Shown here in pieces: positions 62,890 to 64,000 of a DNA stretch of 64,000 nucleotides. The translations under genes were made by a program, and so were the position numbers. Every line of letters starts with the position of its first letter. Positions within the stretch are counted from its first letter, which is position 1. This stretch comes from Caldimonas manganoxidans ATCC BAA-369 (lineage in GTDB: Bacteria; Pseudomonadota; Gammaproteobacteria; Burkholderiales; Burkholderiaceae_C), in contig NZ_KB905941.1 in assembly GCF_000381125.1 (NCBI RefSeq), positions 1 through 64,000 of the forward strand. Reading direction: 5' to 3'. Under the pieces are notes generated by a model. It had not been told where the DNA came from. It was given only the letters and a program-made list of their open reading frames with translations, and searched no databases.

Positions 62890-63777
62890 TCACACCTCGG
62901 CGGCGCGGCACTGACGCAAAAAATCCGCCACGTAGTCCACGCCCCGATCGAGGCGCCGCACGCCCAGGTGGATCTGCTTGAACACCCCCTGCTGCCCCAG
63001 CCGCAGCCAGGCCAGCGGCAGGCGCTGGGCATACTCTTGCACCAACCATGCCGGCATGGCCGTCACGGCCCGGCCGGCGGCCACCATCTGCAGCAAAACT
63101 TCCGTGTTCTCCACCGTCTTGTGCCGCAAAGGCAACACCCCCGCCGGTGTGAGAAACCGGGTGTAGACATCCAAACGATCGGGGCTCACCGGGTAGGTGA
63201 GCAAGGTTTCGCCAGCCAAGTCTTCCGGTTGCGCCCACGACTGTGCCGCCAGGCGGTGAGCCGCGCTGACCACCAGCACCTGCTCGTAATCGAAGACCGG
63301 CTCGAAATGCACCTGGGCGTGCAGCAAGGGGTCTGGCGTGACAAGCACATCGATGTCGTGGGCCAGCAGCGCGCCCATGCCACCGAACTGGAACCGCTGG
63401 CGCACATCCACATCCACGTCCGGCCAGCGCGCCAAGTACGGGCCCAGATGCCGGTGCAGCCATAGAAAGCAGGGGTGACATTCCATGCCGATGCGCAAGG
63501 TGCCGCGCTCGCCCCGCGCATACTGCTGCAAGCGCTCCTCGGCCAATTCCAGTTGCGGCAGCACCCGCTGCGCCACCGCCAGCAGCGCCTGACCTGCCTG
63601 GGTCAACACCAGCCGCTTGCCTTCGCGGCGCCACACCGGCGTGCCCACTCGCTGCTCGAGCTTGCGCATGGTGTGGCTGAGGGCCGATTGGGTCAGGCAC
63701 AAGCGTTGCGCGGCCGCGGTCAAAGAACCCTGACGCTCCACTTCGCGCACGATCGCCAGGTGGATGCGCTCGATCAT
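62890..63777 (-). CDS. metR: LysR-type regulator MetR
   Basis: The 295-residue protein has the LysR HTH (HLAIVREVERQGSLTAAAQRLCLTQSALSHTMRKLEQRVG) and an effector domain with GTLRIGMECHPCFLWLHRHLGPYLARWP, a MetR signature. It activates metE, with homocysteine as co-activator, and represses itself. It is divergent from metE with a 98-base gap carrying a binding-site match. Confidence 0.92.
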   Translation of the reverse strand: MIERIHLAIVREVERQGSLTAAAQRLCLTQSALSHTMRKLEQRVGTPVWRREGKRLVLTQAGQALLAVAQRVLPQLELAEERLQQYARGERGTLRIGMECHPCFLWLHRHLGPYLARWPDVDVDVRQRFQFGGMGALLAHDIDVLVTPDPLLHAQVHFEPVFDYEQVLVVSAAHRLAAQSWAQPEDLAGETLLTYPVSPDRLDVYTRFLTPAGVLPLRHKTVENTEVLLQMVAAGRAVTAMPAWLVQEYAQRLPLAWLRLGQQGVFKQIHLGVRRLDRGVDYVADFLRQCRAAEV

Positions 63778-63789
63778 GAACTGGATTCA
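63777..63789. promoter_or_regulatory. MetR binding site between metR and metE
   Basis: TGAACTGGATTCA is a perfect fit to the MetR consensus TGAA-N5-TTCA. It overlaps the first base of the metR start codon, well placed for autoregulation. A second half-match (TGAAAGATC near 63801, TACTTCA near 63815) lies closer to metE. Confidence 0.65.
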
Positions 63790-63875
63790 TTGATTTTTGA
63801 TGAAAGATCATTTTACTTCATGGCGCATTGGGGCCAGCATCCCAGCCTCACCAAGGCTTCATCTCTGCGGACTCC

Positions 63876-64000
63876 ATGCCAACGATCACCACACACAACC
63901 TGGGCTTTGCCCGCATCGGCGCACACCGTGAACTGAAGTTCGCGCTCGAATCCCACTGGCGCGGCCAGACCCCGATCGACGCGGTGCTGGACACCGCTGC
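63876..64000 (+). CDS. metE: Cobalamin-independent methionine synthase, N-terminal fragment
   Basis: The first 41 codons read [19 protein letters not shown], then [10 protein letters not shown], matching the MetE N-terminus (LGFPRIGxxRELK). The gene continues past the window. MetE transfers a methyl group from methyltetrahydropteroyl-triglutamate to homocysteine. Control by the divergent metR is expected. Confidence 0.93.
   Translation, partial: MPTITTHNLGFARIGAHRELKFALESHWRGQTPIDAVLDTA

Noticed and set aside
1-64000. CRISPR array or tRNA gene
   Set aside because: I looked for regularly spaced repeats and for tRNA-like T-loop and acceptor-stem patterns, including at the element boundary, and saw none. 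A covariance-model scan would be needed to exclude tRNAs fully.

Overview
The window is a GC-rich betaproteobacterial chromosome segment, most likely Burkholderiales. The evidence is the gene order of the aa3 cytochrome oxidase cluster (ctaC-ctaD-cox11-coxC with DUF2244, DUF2909 and DUF2970 genes), the rhodanese-grxC-secB-gpsA run, the pyrR-pyrB-pyrC' run, the Pil-Chp cluster and the rubredoxin-thiD-hemL order. Family or genus cannot be fixed from the sequence alone.

Positions 1 to about 16,620 are the right-hand part of an integrated mobile element whose left end lies outside the window. From 8731 down to 1 runs a tightly packed leftward phage-type DNA-metabolism operon: HTH protein, AAA ATPase, DUF669-like protein, P63C protein, DUF6511 protein, Cas4-like exonuclease, primase-helicase, RuvC-like resolvase, DUF6362-like protein and a ParB-domain protein. 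Rightward from 8957 come an HTH/PIN-domain toxin-antitoxin-like pair and a 751-codon protein I do not recognise. Next is a five-gene serine recombinase cassette (12389-15252): a small ORF, DUF2924, a recombinase and two paralogous HTH proteins. A DMT transporter with a histidine-rich tail follows, tail to tail with the cassette. The element ends inside a patatin-like phospholipase gene, of which only the 3' part survives (16624-17574).

From 16,624 to 64,000 is ordinary chromosome. It holds a GntP permease; the whole haem-copper oxidase locus with haem A synthesis and copper assembly factors (19140-28988, mostly minus strand); a BioC-like methyltransferase, comF and trmL; a Bug-type binding protein; gpsA-secB-grxC-rhodanese; gpmA; and a plsC-pyrC'-pyrB-pyrR-ruvX-yqgE block in which the dihydroorotase homologue has lost its metal ligands. 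Then come a photolyase; a GGDEF cyclase downstream of the Pil-Chp twitching-motility chemosensory operon (chpA/pilL, pilJ, pilI, pilH, pilG); rubredoxin; thiD, hemL and mpl; an enoyl-CoA hydratase; an M61 peptidase; dsbC; a UbiH-type hydroxylase; a MOSC protein; and the divergent metR/metE pair, with metE cut by the window end. I saw no tRNA, rRNA or CRISPR array.
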